From positions 62,001 to 126,000 of the forward strand of contig JACKFA010000005.1 of NCBI GenBank assembly GCA_020632715.1: a DNA stretch of 64,000 bases. Direction: 5' to 3'. The DNA is from Deltaproteobacteria bacterium. GTDB taxonomy: Bacteria > Myxococcota_A > UBA9042 > PHBI01. Made by a program: the position numbers and the translations under genes. The notes below the pieces were generated by a model. The model searched no databases and had not been told where the DNA came from. It saw only the letters and a program-made list of their open reading frames with translations. Every line of letters starts with the position of its first letter. Positions within the stretch are counted from its first letter, which is position 1. Positions 18,088-26,326 of this stretch are shown here, piece by piece.

Positions 18088-20052
18088 TCAGCGCCCCCCG
18101 GCGCGCGCAGCGCCACCGCCCGTCGCCGTCGTCGACCCCCAGTAGCGCCCCGCGAGCCGCGCCCGCTCCGCGTCCAGCAGCGCCCGGAGCCGCGCGACGA
18201 CGTCGGGCCGGGCGAACGCCAGGTTCTCCTGCTCCCCGTCGTCGGCCGCGAGGTCGAAGAGCTCCTCCGCGCCCCAGCGGCCGCCCTCCTCGGTGAAGCG
18301 CGCACGCGTGCCGGCGTCGTCGTCGGGCGCGTGCACGATGAGCTTCCAGTCCCCGTCGCGCACGGCCGACGCGAGCCGCCCGTCCGCCATCACGACCCCC
18401 GGCTCGAGGGGCGCCGCCCCGAGGAGCCCCGCCGCGAGGGAGCGCCCCGACATCCGCGGGTCCGCGTCGACCCCGAGCAGCGCGAGCACCGTGGGCGCCA
18501 CGTCCACGAGGGACACCGGCCCCCGGACGACGCGCCCCGCGCCGACGCGACCGGGCCACGACAGCGCGAGCGGCACGTTCAGCTCGTCCTCGTAGACCGT
18601 CACGCTGTGGTTGAAGCCGCAGCGGAGCTTGACGCGCTCGGAGGCGCAGTCGTGCCACGGCATCATCACCTCGCCGTGGTCCGCCGTGACGACGATCAGC
18701 GTGTCCTGCGCGAGCCCGAGGGCGTCGAGGGCGGCCAGCACGCGCGCGAGGTTGTGGTCGACCCACATGAGCTCCCCGACGTAGCTGCGCGGCAGGTGCT
18801 CGTGCGCGCCGAGCCGCGCCGGCCCCGGCAGCGCCTCCGCCGCCGCGAGCCACTCCGGCGGCGGCTTGTAGGGCGTGTGCGGTGCCAGGTAGCCGAGCGT
18901 CAGGAACCAGCGCTCGTCCCGGTGCGCGGCGATGAAGCGGGCGGCGGCGTCGCTCGCGAGGCGCGCGTCGTCGCCGTCGACGCGGAAGTCGACCACCTGC
19001 GGGAAGCCGACGTCCACGCCCCCCGAGGCGCGCGTGGCCCAGAGGAAGTCGTTGTCGCCGATGTGAGCGACCCGCCACCCGGCGCGCGCGAGCGCCGTCG
19101 TGACGAAGGGCGGGCGGCTCGCGAGGAACCCCTTGAAGGGGCGCCGCGCGAGCGCCCAGTCGTGCGACTGGTAGCCGCCGGTCGACGGGTGGAGGCTCGC
19201 GAGCATCGCCGCCGTCGAGGTGCGCGTCTGGTTCGAGGGCGACCAGGCCGACGTGAACGAGGTCCCCTCGGCGAAGACGCGGTCGAGCGCGGGCGTCGCC
19301 GACGCGAACGCGCGCCGGGGCCCGAGGGCGTCGGAGCGCGCCGAGTCGATGATGATCCAGAGCACGTTGGTGTCGGCGACGCCGCGCGCGGCGACGCCCG
19401 GCTCACGCCCGCTCACGGCGGGGTCCGCCCAGGCGACGAGCACGTCCCCGCCGCCGTCCTCGACCTCGAACGCCACGGTCAGCGCGAAGGCTGCGCCCTC
19501 CGCGACCGGGAGGTCGACCGCGACCTCGCCCCAGCGCGGCTCGTCGGGGCCCGGGCCGAACGCGCCCGGGAGCGGCGCGCGCGTCGTCACGGCGCCGAGC
19601 GCGTCGGTGACGGTGACGGCGAGGGTCAGCGCGCGGCCGGCGGCGCCGCGCCCGCAGCGGAACACGCGATAGCCGACCTCGAGGCGCGCGTCGGCCGGGG
19701 CCGCCGGGAGCTCGAAGATGACGGCGCGCGGGGCGGGGAGCACGGCGGCGGCGCGCAGCTCGAAGCGACCGCCCGGGTAGACGCTGGTCGTGACGCGCTG
19801 ATCGACGGGCGCGAGCGCCGGCGGGAGGGTCGTGTAGGGGTTCTCGTAGTGCGCGGCAAGGCACCGGTCGACGGTCGCGCGGAACGCCGCCGGCGCCGGC
19901 AGCGGCGGCGCGATCGTCGCGTCGGCGAGCTGCTCGAGGAGCGGCCAGCGGCGCCGCAGCGGCGCGTCCGCGCTGGCGGACCGGGGAGCGGTCGCGACGA
20001 GGGTGGCGAGGAGGAGCTCCGCGATGACGACGGGCGTCCGGGCGTGGCGCAT
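18088..20052 (-). CDS. sulfatase-fold (alkaline phosphatase superfamily) hydrolase
   Basis: This is a 654-residue exported enzyme with a signal peptide at 1-28, a beta-sandwich region (about 85-225) and the sulfatase fold (about 228-650). Metal ligand Asp236 (WIIIDSARSD), TADHGEVMM and a C-terminal VDVAPTVLALLGVD are clear. At the nucleophile position, where sulfatases have Cys/Ser-x-Pro-x-Arg, the alignment gives Thr276-Arg-Thr-Ser-Thr, so formylglycine cannot form. A Thr nucleophile is known in LtaS-type phosphoglycerol transferases and related phosphodiesterases, so phosphoester chemistry is more likely than sulfate hydrolysis. It is divergent from the gene at 20171. Confidence 0.85.
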   Translation of the reverse strand: MRHARTPVVIAELLLATLVATAPRSASADAPLRRRWPLLEQLADATIAPPLPAPAAFRATVDRCLAAHYENPYTTLPPALAPVDQRVTTSVYPGGRFELRAAAVLPAPRAVIFELPAAPADARLEVGYRVFRCGRGAAGRALTLAVTVTDALGAVTTRAPLPGAFGPGPDEPRWGEVAVDLPVAEGAAFALTVAFEVEDGGGDVLVAWADPAVSGREPGVAARGVADTNVLWIIIDSARSDALGPRRAFASATPALDRVFAEGTSFTSAWSPSNQTRTSTAAMLASLHPSTGGYQSHDWALARRPFKGFLASRPPFVTTALARAGWRVAHIGDNDFLWATRASGGVDVGFPQVVDFRVDGDDARLASDAAARFIAAHRDERWFLTLGYLAPHTPYKPPPEWLAAAEALPGPARLGAHEHLPRSYVGELMWVDHNLARVLAALDALGLAQDTLIVVTADHGEVMMPWHDCASERVKLRCGFNHSVTVYEDELNVPLALSWPGRVGAGRVVRGPVSLVDVAPTVLALLGVDADPRMSGRSLAAGLLGAAPLEPGVVMADGRLASAVRDGDWKLIVHAPDDDAGTRARFTEEGGRWGAEELFDLAADDGEQENLAFARPDVVARLRALLDAERARLAGRYWGSTTATGGGAARAGGR

Positions 20053-20163
20053 GGCGTCTGCTCTCGCACCGATCCGCGGGCGCGGCAAGATTGTGGAATC
20101 GAACCACATTCCGATTGCCCCGCGGCTGCCGACCGTGGGTATCTCCGCACACCCACAAGGAGA

Positions 20164-20178
20164 GTGAATCATGTTCAC
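20164..20178. promoter_or_regulatory. palindrome spanning a start codon
   Basis: GTGAA-TCATG-TTCAC has 5-bp perfect arms and includes the ATG of the gene at 20171. It is similar to the 15-bp palindromes at 28139 and 54195. It might be an operator or an mRNA hairpin that hides the start. Confidence 0.3.
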
Positions 20179-21133
20179 ACGTACGCTCTGCGCCGCGCTG
20201 TCGATCGTGCCGATGTCCGCGGGGGTCGCCGCGGCGGCCGGCCCCTTCAGCGGCCCCATGCACGAGAAGCACGGCGGCGAGGTCGTCTTCGCGAACACGC
20301 CGATCCCCATGGACGCCGCGACCGATGACAACCTCATCGCCGCGACCTCGCTCGACAAGCCGCTCTTCGTGCGCACCTGGGGCGCGGACTCCGCGGACAA
20401 CCTGAGCCCGCGCTGCAAGCGCGACGCGCGGCTCGTCTGGTGGGCCAGCGTCAACGGCGGCGAGCGGATCAGCGTCGGCCTCTCGAACCTCTCCGACGAG
20501 GCGCGCAAGGAGCCCTTCGCGGCGTCCTTCTCCGGCGACGCGAAGGTGCCCGTGACCACCCCGACGGTCGTCGGGGCCGACCTCGATCCCGGGCCGGACC
20601 GGATCCGCGACTGGAACGGGGCGCTCGTACCGCGCCTCGTCGAGGGCACGAACGCCGTGCACGTGTGGATCACCATCGACTGCGGCTACGGCCAGGACGA
20701 CGACCCCATCGTCGCGAAGGGCGACCTCACCATCGAGGTGAAGAAGGGCGCGCTCGACGCCTACGCGAAGAAGTACGGCCCGTTCCTGCCGAAGGCGCGG
20801 CACCCCGAGTCGCGCGCCGTCGGGGCGAAGCTCGCGGCCGCCGTCGCGCGCGAGTGGCCGAACGAGGACGTCGTCGGGAGCGGGGTCCTCGTGTCGCCGG
20901 GCTGGTTCGTGCAGCGCGACGAGTGGACGGGGGTCCCCGTGGCCCGCAGCTCCGACGCGTGGGTGGTCGTCCACCTCAAGGAGCAGCCGCTCGCCACGGT
21001 CTGCCGGGCGTTCAACGTCACCGCGCGCCAGGCCGCGATGGACGGGCGCCGCTTCTCACCGGACGTGGAGCTCGGCGGCACGGGCGGCAACGTCGACGTG
21101 CCCTGCGCCGCCGCGAAGCTCCCCGGGCGCTGA
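20171..21133 (+). CDS. secreted protein of unknown function
   Basis: This is a 320-residue exported protein with a signal peptide (1-23, ending AAAAG) and no lipobox. No family is recognised. It is a globular, mostly beta-predicted protein with three or four scattered cysteines. The segment WITIDCGYGQDDDPIVAKGD and a Lys/Asp-balanced composition differ from the linker-rich neighbours. AAGGAGA lies 8 nt before the ATG. The upstream region has two overlapping dyads (TGTGG-n7-CCACA, GGAAT-n8-ATTCC around 20093-20116) between this gene and the sulfatase-fold gene, which may be a shared operator. Confidence 0.75.
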   Translation: MFTRTLCAALSIVPMSAGVAAAAGPFSGPMHEKHGGEVVFANTPIPMDAATDDNLIAATSLDKPLFVRTWGADSADNLSPRCKRDARLVWWASVNGGERISVGLSNLSDEARKEPFAASFSGDAKVPVTTPTVVGADLDPGPDRIRDWNGALVPRLVEGTNAVHVWITIDCGYGQDDDPIVAKGDLTIEVKKGALDAYAKKYGPFLPKARHPESRAVGAKLAAAVAREWPNEDVVGSGVLVSPGWFVQRDEWTGVPVARSSDAWVVVHLKEQPLATVCRAFNVTARQAAMDGRRFSPDVELGGTGGNVDVPCAAAKLPGR

Positions 21134-21146
21134 GGCGCCGGGCGGC

Positions 21147-21575
21147 TCAGGGGCAGCCGGTGATGACGATCTTCCGCTCACCGGCCGCCTTCGCGGCGCA
21201 GACGTCGGGGTAGACCGTCTCGCCGCCGCACGCGCAGACCTTCGGCGCCGAGAGCGTGCACGACGTCGGGTAGTCCTGGCAGAAGCCGGTCGCGTCGGCC
21301 CAGTCGCACACGCGCGTCGTGAACGCGCAGAACTGGTCGGGCGGGCACTCGTTGCGGGTGCGCGCCCCGCAGCGCCCGTTGCGGCCGTCGGGATCGGCGG
21401 TGCCCGTCTCCTCCGGGGGCGGCGGCGCGGGCTCGTCCGGATGGTCGAGCTCCGGCACCGTCGTCGCCGGCTCGCCCGGGTCGACCACCGGCTCGGGCGA
21501 CGGGTTGGCGCTGCCGCACGCGGCGGCGAGCGCGAGCGCGGCGGCGACGGCGAAGGTCAGGACGAGACGGGGCAT
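21147..21575 (-). CDS. Kazal-like lipoprotein
   Basis: This is a 142-residue lipoprotein with a signal and Cys20 (LAAAC), a Pro/Glu/Asp-rich spacer (about 25-62), then a Cys-rich region of about 75 residues with 10 cysteines. It ends in PKVCACGGETVYPDVCAAKA, which resembles the PVCGCDGKTYxNxCxA core of Kazal-type protease-inhibitor domains common in myxobacterial surface proteins. It may protect the cell against proteases, or it may simply be a disulfide-rich binding module. It is convergent with the secreted protein gene at 20171 (13 bp apart). Confidence 0.8.
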   Translation of the reverse strand: MPRLVLTFAVAAALALAAACGSANPSPEPVVDPGEPATTVPELDHPDEPAPPPPEETGTADPDGRNGRCGARTRNECPPDQFCAFTTRVCDWADATGFCQDYPTSCTLSAPKVCACGGETVYPDVCAAKAAGERKIVITGCP

Positions 21576-21644
21576 CGGCGGCTCCTCGGAGACGGGGCGG
21601 TCGCCACGATGCCACAGGCCGGAGGCCCCGTCTCGGGAGGACCC

Positions 21645-22898
21645 TCAGAGGCAGCTCGCCTTCCGGCAGCGCGCGTCCTCGTCGCAGACGTGGCCGTCCG
21701 CGCAGTCGCCGGCGTCCTCGCAGGGGCGCGTCGGCGCGTAGGAGCAGCTCGGCTGCGTCTGGCAGGCGAGCTTCCGGCACAGGTCGCCGACGCAGACGTG
21801 GCCCGCGTCGCAGTCGCCGTCGTCGCCTTCGCAGACGCGCGTCGGCTCGTAGCTGCAGCTCGGCTGCGTCTGGCAGGCGAGCTTGCGGCACAGGCCGACG
21901 ACGCACGCGTGGGCGGCGGCGCACTCGTCATCGGCCTCGCAGGGGCGTGTGCCCTGGTAGCTGCAGCTCGGCTGCGTCTGACAGGCGAGCTTCCGGCAGA
22001 GGCCGAGGACGCAGGCGTGGCCGTCGGCGCAGTCGCCGTCCTCGCCGGCGTCGCAGGCCTTCGTGGGCTCGTAGCTGCAGCTCGGCTGCGTCTGGGTCGC
22101 GCGCCGGACGCACGCGGCCGCGACGCACGCCTCGTCCGCGCCGCACGCGCCGTCGCACGGATCGGCGACGACCACGTCGGGACCGACGTCCGGCGCGGTC
22201 GTGTCCGCCTCGAGCGCGTCGCCCTCCGCGTCCTCGCCGGGCGTCGCGTCCTCTGCGGGCGTCGCGTCGTCGCCCGGGGCCGCGTCGCCGGGCGCGGCGT
22301 CGCCGCCGACGGCGTCGGCGCGTGGCTCCTCGCCGAGGTCGATGCGGTCGAAGCCGGCGCCGCTGCAGCCGATCTCCCCGCTCACCCGCGCGGTCTTCCC
22401 GTCGGACGTCCGGAGCTCGCAGTCGGCGAGCGTCAGGGCGAACCCGGCGCGCCCGCCGGCGCCCGTGTTCGAGTAGCCCGATACGGTGAACGCGCAGCCG
22501 TCGCCGCGCTCGCTGCTGTAGCCGAGGCCGTCGAAGGCGAGCCAGCCGTCGGGCCCGTTGCCGTCGTACATCGCGCCCGCCACCGGGGCGCGGTAGGGGC
22601 CGGGCATCCAGATGAGGTGCATGACCGGCATCTCCCAGCCCGGGTCGGCGCCGGTGTTCGGCCACGCCGCGAGCACCGAGAACTGCCCGATCTCGCACTG
22701 GGTCGCGGCGCCGAACGCGACGGTCTTCGCGACGTCGCCCGTGAAGACGAGCGTCGGCTTCCCGGAGAAGTCCCCCTTGCCGACGAGCACGTCGCTACCG
22801 CCATCACCGGACGCCGAGGTGTCGCTCCCGCAGGCGCCGGCCGCGAGCACGAGCGCCGCGGCCCCGAGCGCCAGTCCAATCCTTCTCGACGTCGCCAT
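21645..22898 (-). CDS. lipoprotein with four tandem Cys-rich repeats
   Basis: This is a 417-residue lipoprotein with signal and Cys23 (AAGAC). A globular domain (about 30-195) is followed by an acidic Ala/Asp/Pro linker (about 205-260) and then by four repeats of 36-39 residues of the form QTQPSCSYEPTxxC, GDCADGHVC and LCRKLAC. The ATG at 22898 follows GGGAGG. The repeats are nearly identical and so were probably recently amplified. No function is known; the layout is that of an anchored ligand-binding head and stalk. Confidence 0.85.
   Translation of the reverse strand: MATSRRIGLALGAAALVLAAGACGSDTSASGDGGSDVLVGKGDFSGKPTLVFTGDVAKTVAFGAATQCEIGQFSVLAAWPNTGADPGWEMPVMHLIWMPGPYRAPVAGAMYDGNGPDGWLAFDGLGYSSERGDGCAFTVSGYSNTGAGGRAGFALTLADCELRTSDGKTARVSGEIGCSGAGFDRIDLGEEPRADAVGGDAAPGDAAPGDDATPAEDATPGEDAEGDALEADTTAPDVGPDVVVADPCDGACGADEACVAAACVRRATQTQPSCSYEPTKACDAGEDGDCADGHACVLGLCRKLACQTQPSCSYQGTRPCEADDECAAAHACVVGLCRKLACQTQPSCSYEPTRVCEGDDGDCDAGHVCVGDLCRKLACQTQPSCSYAPTRPCEDAGDCADGHVCDEDARCRKASCL
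21735..22105 (-). repeat. four direct repeats of about 108-117 bp
   Basis: CAGCTCGGCTGCGTCTG recurs near 21744, 21857, 21964 and 22078 with long identical flanks. The copies encode the QTQPSCSY modules of the surrounding lipoprotein gene. Copy number could vary by recombination. Confidence 0.85.
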
Positions 22899-23019
22899 GA
22901 TGGGGCCTCCCGTCCGGTCCCGGGGGAGGGCTAACACGAACCGGGGCGGCCAGCGAAGACCTTCCCGCGGCGGATGTCACCGCGCGGCGGCGCCCCCCGG
23001 GCCGGGCCCGCGCGCGCGC

Positions 23020-24780
23020 TCACGCCGCCGGCGTCGTCCCGTCGGCCGCGTCGATGGCGCGGACCAGCTCGCGGGCGCGCTCGAGGGCGAGCCGCGTCGT
23101 GACGAACCAGTCGGGGACGGCGTCCCAGACGGCCGCGTCGCCGACGCGCGCCTCGAGCCCGAAGCCGCGGATGGCGCGCCGCACGTCGGGCGGGACACCG
23201 CAGAAGAGCACGTGACGACCGCGCTCGTGCATGCGCTCGACGAAGCGCTCGAGCACGAAGAGGATGGCGGCGTCGATGGAGTGCGTGCGCTTCATGCGGA
23301 AGATGACGACGCGGGTCGGGCCGAGCTCGACCGCGCGCAGGCGGTCCTCGAGCTCGTCGGCGATGCCGAAGAAGAGGTCCCCCTCGAGCTGGAGGATGAG
23401 GATGTCGTCGTCGTGCGAGGCGTCGGGGGCGACGGTCTCCTCGCGGAAGGAGCCCGGCGCGACCGGCACCATCTGCAGGAGGTGCAGCTGGCTCGAGCGG
23501 TGGAGGTAGAGGGCGATGTTGAGGAAGATCCCGACGTAGATCGCGTAGGTGAGCGGCAGGAGCAGCGCGCTCCCGAAGGTCGCGAGGGCGACGGCGCCGT
23601 CGCGGCGGCTCGCCTTCGCGATGCGCCACATCGAGCGCACGTCGACGAGCTTCCACGCGACGTAGAAGAGGATCGCCGCGAGCGAGGCGAGCGGGATGTG
23701 GAAGGCGAGCGGGGCGAGCGCGAGGAAGAAGACGGCGTTCGCGATGGCGCAGAAGATGCTCGCGACGCGCGTCCGCGCGCCGACCGTGTACTGCAGCGCC
23801 GTCCGCGAGAAGCTCCCGGAGCCCGGCATGCACTGGAGGAAGGCGCCGACGAGGTTCGCGAAGCCCTGCCCGAAGAACTCCTGGTCGGCGTCGATGCGCT
23901 GCCCGGTGCGGTGCGCGATGGACTTCGCGATGGCGACCGACTCGAGCATCCCGAGGAGCGCGAGCGCGAAGGCGCCGGGGAGCAGGCGCTCGATGGTGCG
24001 GAGGTCGACGTCCGGCACGGAGAAGCCGGGGAGCCCGCGCGGGATCTCGCCGACGACGCCGACCTGATCCCACCCCGCCAGCGTCACGACCAGGGCGCTC
24101 AGCACCACGGCGAAGAGCGGCCCCGGGAGCTTGTGGGAGATCCGCTTCACGATGAGGATCACCGCGAGCGAGCCCACGCCGAGGAGGATCGCCTGCCACG
24201 CGATCACGTCCGCGTGGGCGCCGACGTCCCAGAACACGTCGAGGACGCCGGGCAGATGGTGCTCGCCGTGGGTCCGCGCGAAGCCGAGGAAGGCGGGGAC
24301 CTGCTCCGCGAAGATGAGGACGCCGGCCCCCGCGGTGAACGCGACCATCACGGTCGCGCTCACGTAGCGCACGAACTGCCCCATGCGCGCCGCCGCGAAG
24401 GCGAGCTGGATGATCCCCTTCACGAGCGTGAGCGCGACGACCATCTGGATGTACGTCGCCGGCTCGTCGCTGAGACGCGCGACGGTGGCCGCCACGAGGA
24501 GGCTCTGCGTGTTCGTCGGGCCGACCGAGAGGAAGCGGCTCGACGTGAAGAGGGCGCCGAGGAACGCGAGGAAGATCGCGGTGTAGAGCCCGTAGACGGC
24601 CGGCACCCCGGCGATGAGCGCGAACGCCATCGACTGCGGGAGGTCCACGACGCTGACGGTGAGCCCCGCGAGCAGGTCGTAGGGGAGGTCCGCGAGGCGG
24701 TAGTCGCGGACGGTCCGCACGATCGGCATGAACGGCGTGACCGCGCGGCGAAAGCCCGTCCTGACCGTCGTCGTCGCCAT
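23020..24780 (-). CDS. SulP-family anion transporter with STAS domain
   Basis: This is a 586-residue membrane transporter. The SulP signature SMAFALIAGVPAVYGLY occurs at about 50-66, followed by 10-12 hydrophobic segments to about 420 and a cytoplasmic STAS domain (about 435-550; LQLEGDLFFGIADELEDRL, SIDAAILFVLERF). Substrate is sulfate, bicarbonate or dicarboxylate; the sequence does not decide. The ATG at 24780 is favoured over upstream starts, which would add Arg-rich residues. It is divergent from the methyltransferase gene (91 bp between the starts). Confidence 0.92.
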   Translation of the reverse strand: MATTTVRTGFRRAVTPFMPIVRTVRDYRLADLPYDLLAGLTVSVVDLPQSMAFALIAGVPAVYGLYTAIFLAFLGALFTSSRFLSVGPTNTQSLLVAATVARLSDEPATYIQMVVALTLVKGIIQLAFAAARMGQFVRYVSATVMVAFTAGAGVLIFAEQVPAFLGFARTHGEHHLPGVLDVFWDVGAHADVIAWQAILLGVGSLAVILIVKRISHKLPGPLFAVVLSALVVTLAGWDQVGVVGEIPRGLPGFSVPDVDLRTIERLLPGAFALALLGMLESVAIAKSIAHRTGQRIDADQEFFGQGFANLVGAFLQCMPGSGSFSRTALQYTVGARTRVASIFCAIANAVFFLALAPLAFHIPLASLAAILFYVAWKLVDVRSMWRIAKASRRDGAVALATFGSALLLPLTYAIYVGIFLNIALYLHRSSQLHLLQMVPVAPGSFREETVAPDASHDDDILILQLEGDLFFGIADELEDRLRAVELGPTRVVIFRMKRTHSIDAAILFVLERFVERMHERGRHVLFCGVPPDVRRAIRGFGLEARVGDAAVWDAVPDWFVTTRLALERARELVRAIDAADGTTPAA

Positions 24781-24871
24781 GGGGCTCTGTGATCGCACCG
24801 CCAGGGCGCGAGCGCAAGCCGCGCGGCGGCCCGGGTCGACGGCGCGCGCGCGCGGCGCGTATGCTGCGCCC

Positions 24872-26326
24872 ATGACGACCACCGACGCCGCGATCCTCTA
24901 CGACACCCTCCCCTATCCGCGGCTGGTCCACAGCTGGACGCACCCCCGGGTCACCGGGGCGATGGCGCTCTTCTTCGGCGTCGACGCCGCCCCGGTCGAG
25001 CGCTGCCGCGTGCTCGACCTCGGCTGCGCCGCGGGCACGAGCCTCGTGTCGCTCGCGGCCGAGCTCCCTGGGAGCCGCTTCGTCGGCGTCGACGTGTCGC
25101 CCGGGCAGATCGCGGCGGGCGAGGACCTCCGGCAGGCGCTCGGGCTCGACAACGTCGAGCTGCGCGTGGGGGACGTCAACGCGCTCGATCTCCCGGAGAA
25201 GGGCTTCGACTACATCATCGCGCACGGGGTCTACAGCTGGGTGCCGCCGCGCGCGCGCCGCGCGATCCTCGCCGCGTGCGCGCGCCTCCTCGACGACGGC
25301 GGCGTCGCCTACGTGAGCTACGACACGAACCCCGGCTGGCAGCTCGCGGGCGTCGTGCGCGAGCTCTTCGTGCGCGAGACCCCGACGACCCTGCCGCCGC
25401 TCGAGCGCGTCCGGCTCGCGCGCGACCTGCTCGCGCAGCACATCGACATCGCCGGCGAAGGGAGCCTGCGGCGCGCGGTGCTCCTGGCCGAGCAGGAGTT
25501 CCTGCGCGGCGCCTCCGACGCCTACATCTTCCACGAGTACTTCGCGCCGGACCTCGCGGCGGTCTGGGTGCGGGACTTCCTGGACGACGCGGCGGACGCC
25601 GGCCTCGCCTACATCGCGGACGCCCGCCCCGAGCGCGTGCTGCCGCTCTCGCTCCCGCCGCGGGTCGCCGCGGCCGTGGCGGACGCGCCCGACGCGGTGA
25701 CGCGCGAGCAGGTCATCGACCACCACGCGAACACGCGCTTCCGGCGCTCGCTCCTGACGCGCGCGGGGACGCCGCTCGCGCTGGCGGTGGACCCGGCGCG
25801 GCTCGGGCGGCTGCACGTGAGCATGGAGCGGACGCGGCGCGTGGCGCGGCAGCCGTGGGGCGCGGCCGTGACGAACCGCGCGGAGCACGCGCTGCGGGTG
25901 GAGAACCGCGCCGTGGCCGACCTGCTCGAGGCGCTGTCGCGGGAGGCCCCGCGCTCGGTGCCGATCGCGGAGCTTGTGGATCTGGCCGACGAGCGAGGCG
26001 CGCGCGAGATCCTCGGGCAGCTCGTGGGGCTCTTCTTCACGGAGGTGGTCGATCTCACGCTCGCGCCGATCGACGCGGCGACCCGGCTCCCCGAGCGGCC
26101 GCGCGCGTCGGCGCTGGCGCGCGAGCAGGCGCGGCGGGGGGACGCCGTCACGAGCGCGGTCTACGTGTCGCAGGTGCTCGACCCGCTCGCGCAGGCGCTG
26201 GTGCCGCTCCTCGACGGCACGCGCACCGTGGCGGAGCTCGCCGCGGCTGTCGGGGCCGACGAGCAGGACGTCGAGGGGCACCTGCGCGTGCTCCTCGACG
26301 CCTCGGTGCTCAGCGCTCCGGGGTGA
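24872..26326 (+). CDS. class I SAM methyltransferase with regulatory domain
   Basis: This is a 484-residue methyltransferase of the family with a MethyTransf_Reg domain. YDTLPYPRLVHSWTHPRV starts the protein, motif I is VLDLGCAAGTSLVSLA (about 47-62), then FVGVDVSPGQIAAG and FDYIIAHGVYSWVP. The regulatory domain lies at about 215-300 (FHEYFAPDLAAVWVRDF). The C-terminal about 100 residues are helical with a winged-helix-like end. The substrate is unknown. The 3' end overlaps the convergent VWC-like gene by 17 bp. Confidence 0.88.
   Translation: MTTTDAAILYDTLPYPRLVHSWTHPRVTGAMALFFGVDAAPVERCRVLDLGCAAGTSLVSLAAELPGSRFVGVDVSPGQIAAGEDLRQALGLDNVELRVGDVNALDLPEKGFDYIIAHGVYSWVPPRARRAILAACARLLDDGGVAYVSYDTNPGWQLAGVVRELFVRETPTTLPPLERVRLARDLLAQHIDIAGEGSLRRAVLLAEQEFLRGASDAYIFHEYFAPDLAAVWVRDFLDDAADAGLAYIADARPERVLPLSLPPRVAAAVADAPDAVTREQVIDHHANTRFRRSLLTRAGTPLALAVDPARLGRLHVSMERTRRVARQPWGAAVTNRAEHALRVENRAVADLLEALSREAPRSVPIAELVDLADERGAREILGQLVGLFFTEVVDLTLAPIDAATRLPERPRASALAREQARRGDAVTSAVYVSQVLDPLAQALVPLLDGTRTVAELAAAVGADEQDVEGHLRVLLDASVLSAPG

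Noticed and set aside
18088..20052. Arylsulfatase activated by the FGE-like protein at 33220-34990
   Set aside because: The nucleophile position is Thr and the Arg of the sulfatase signature is missing, so formylglycine could not form.
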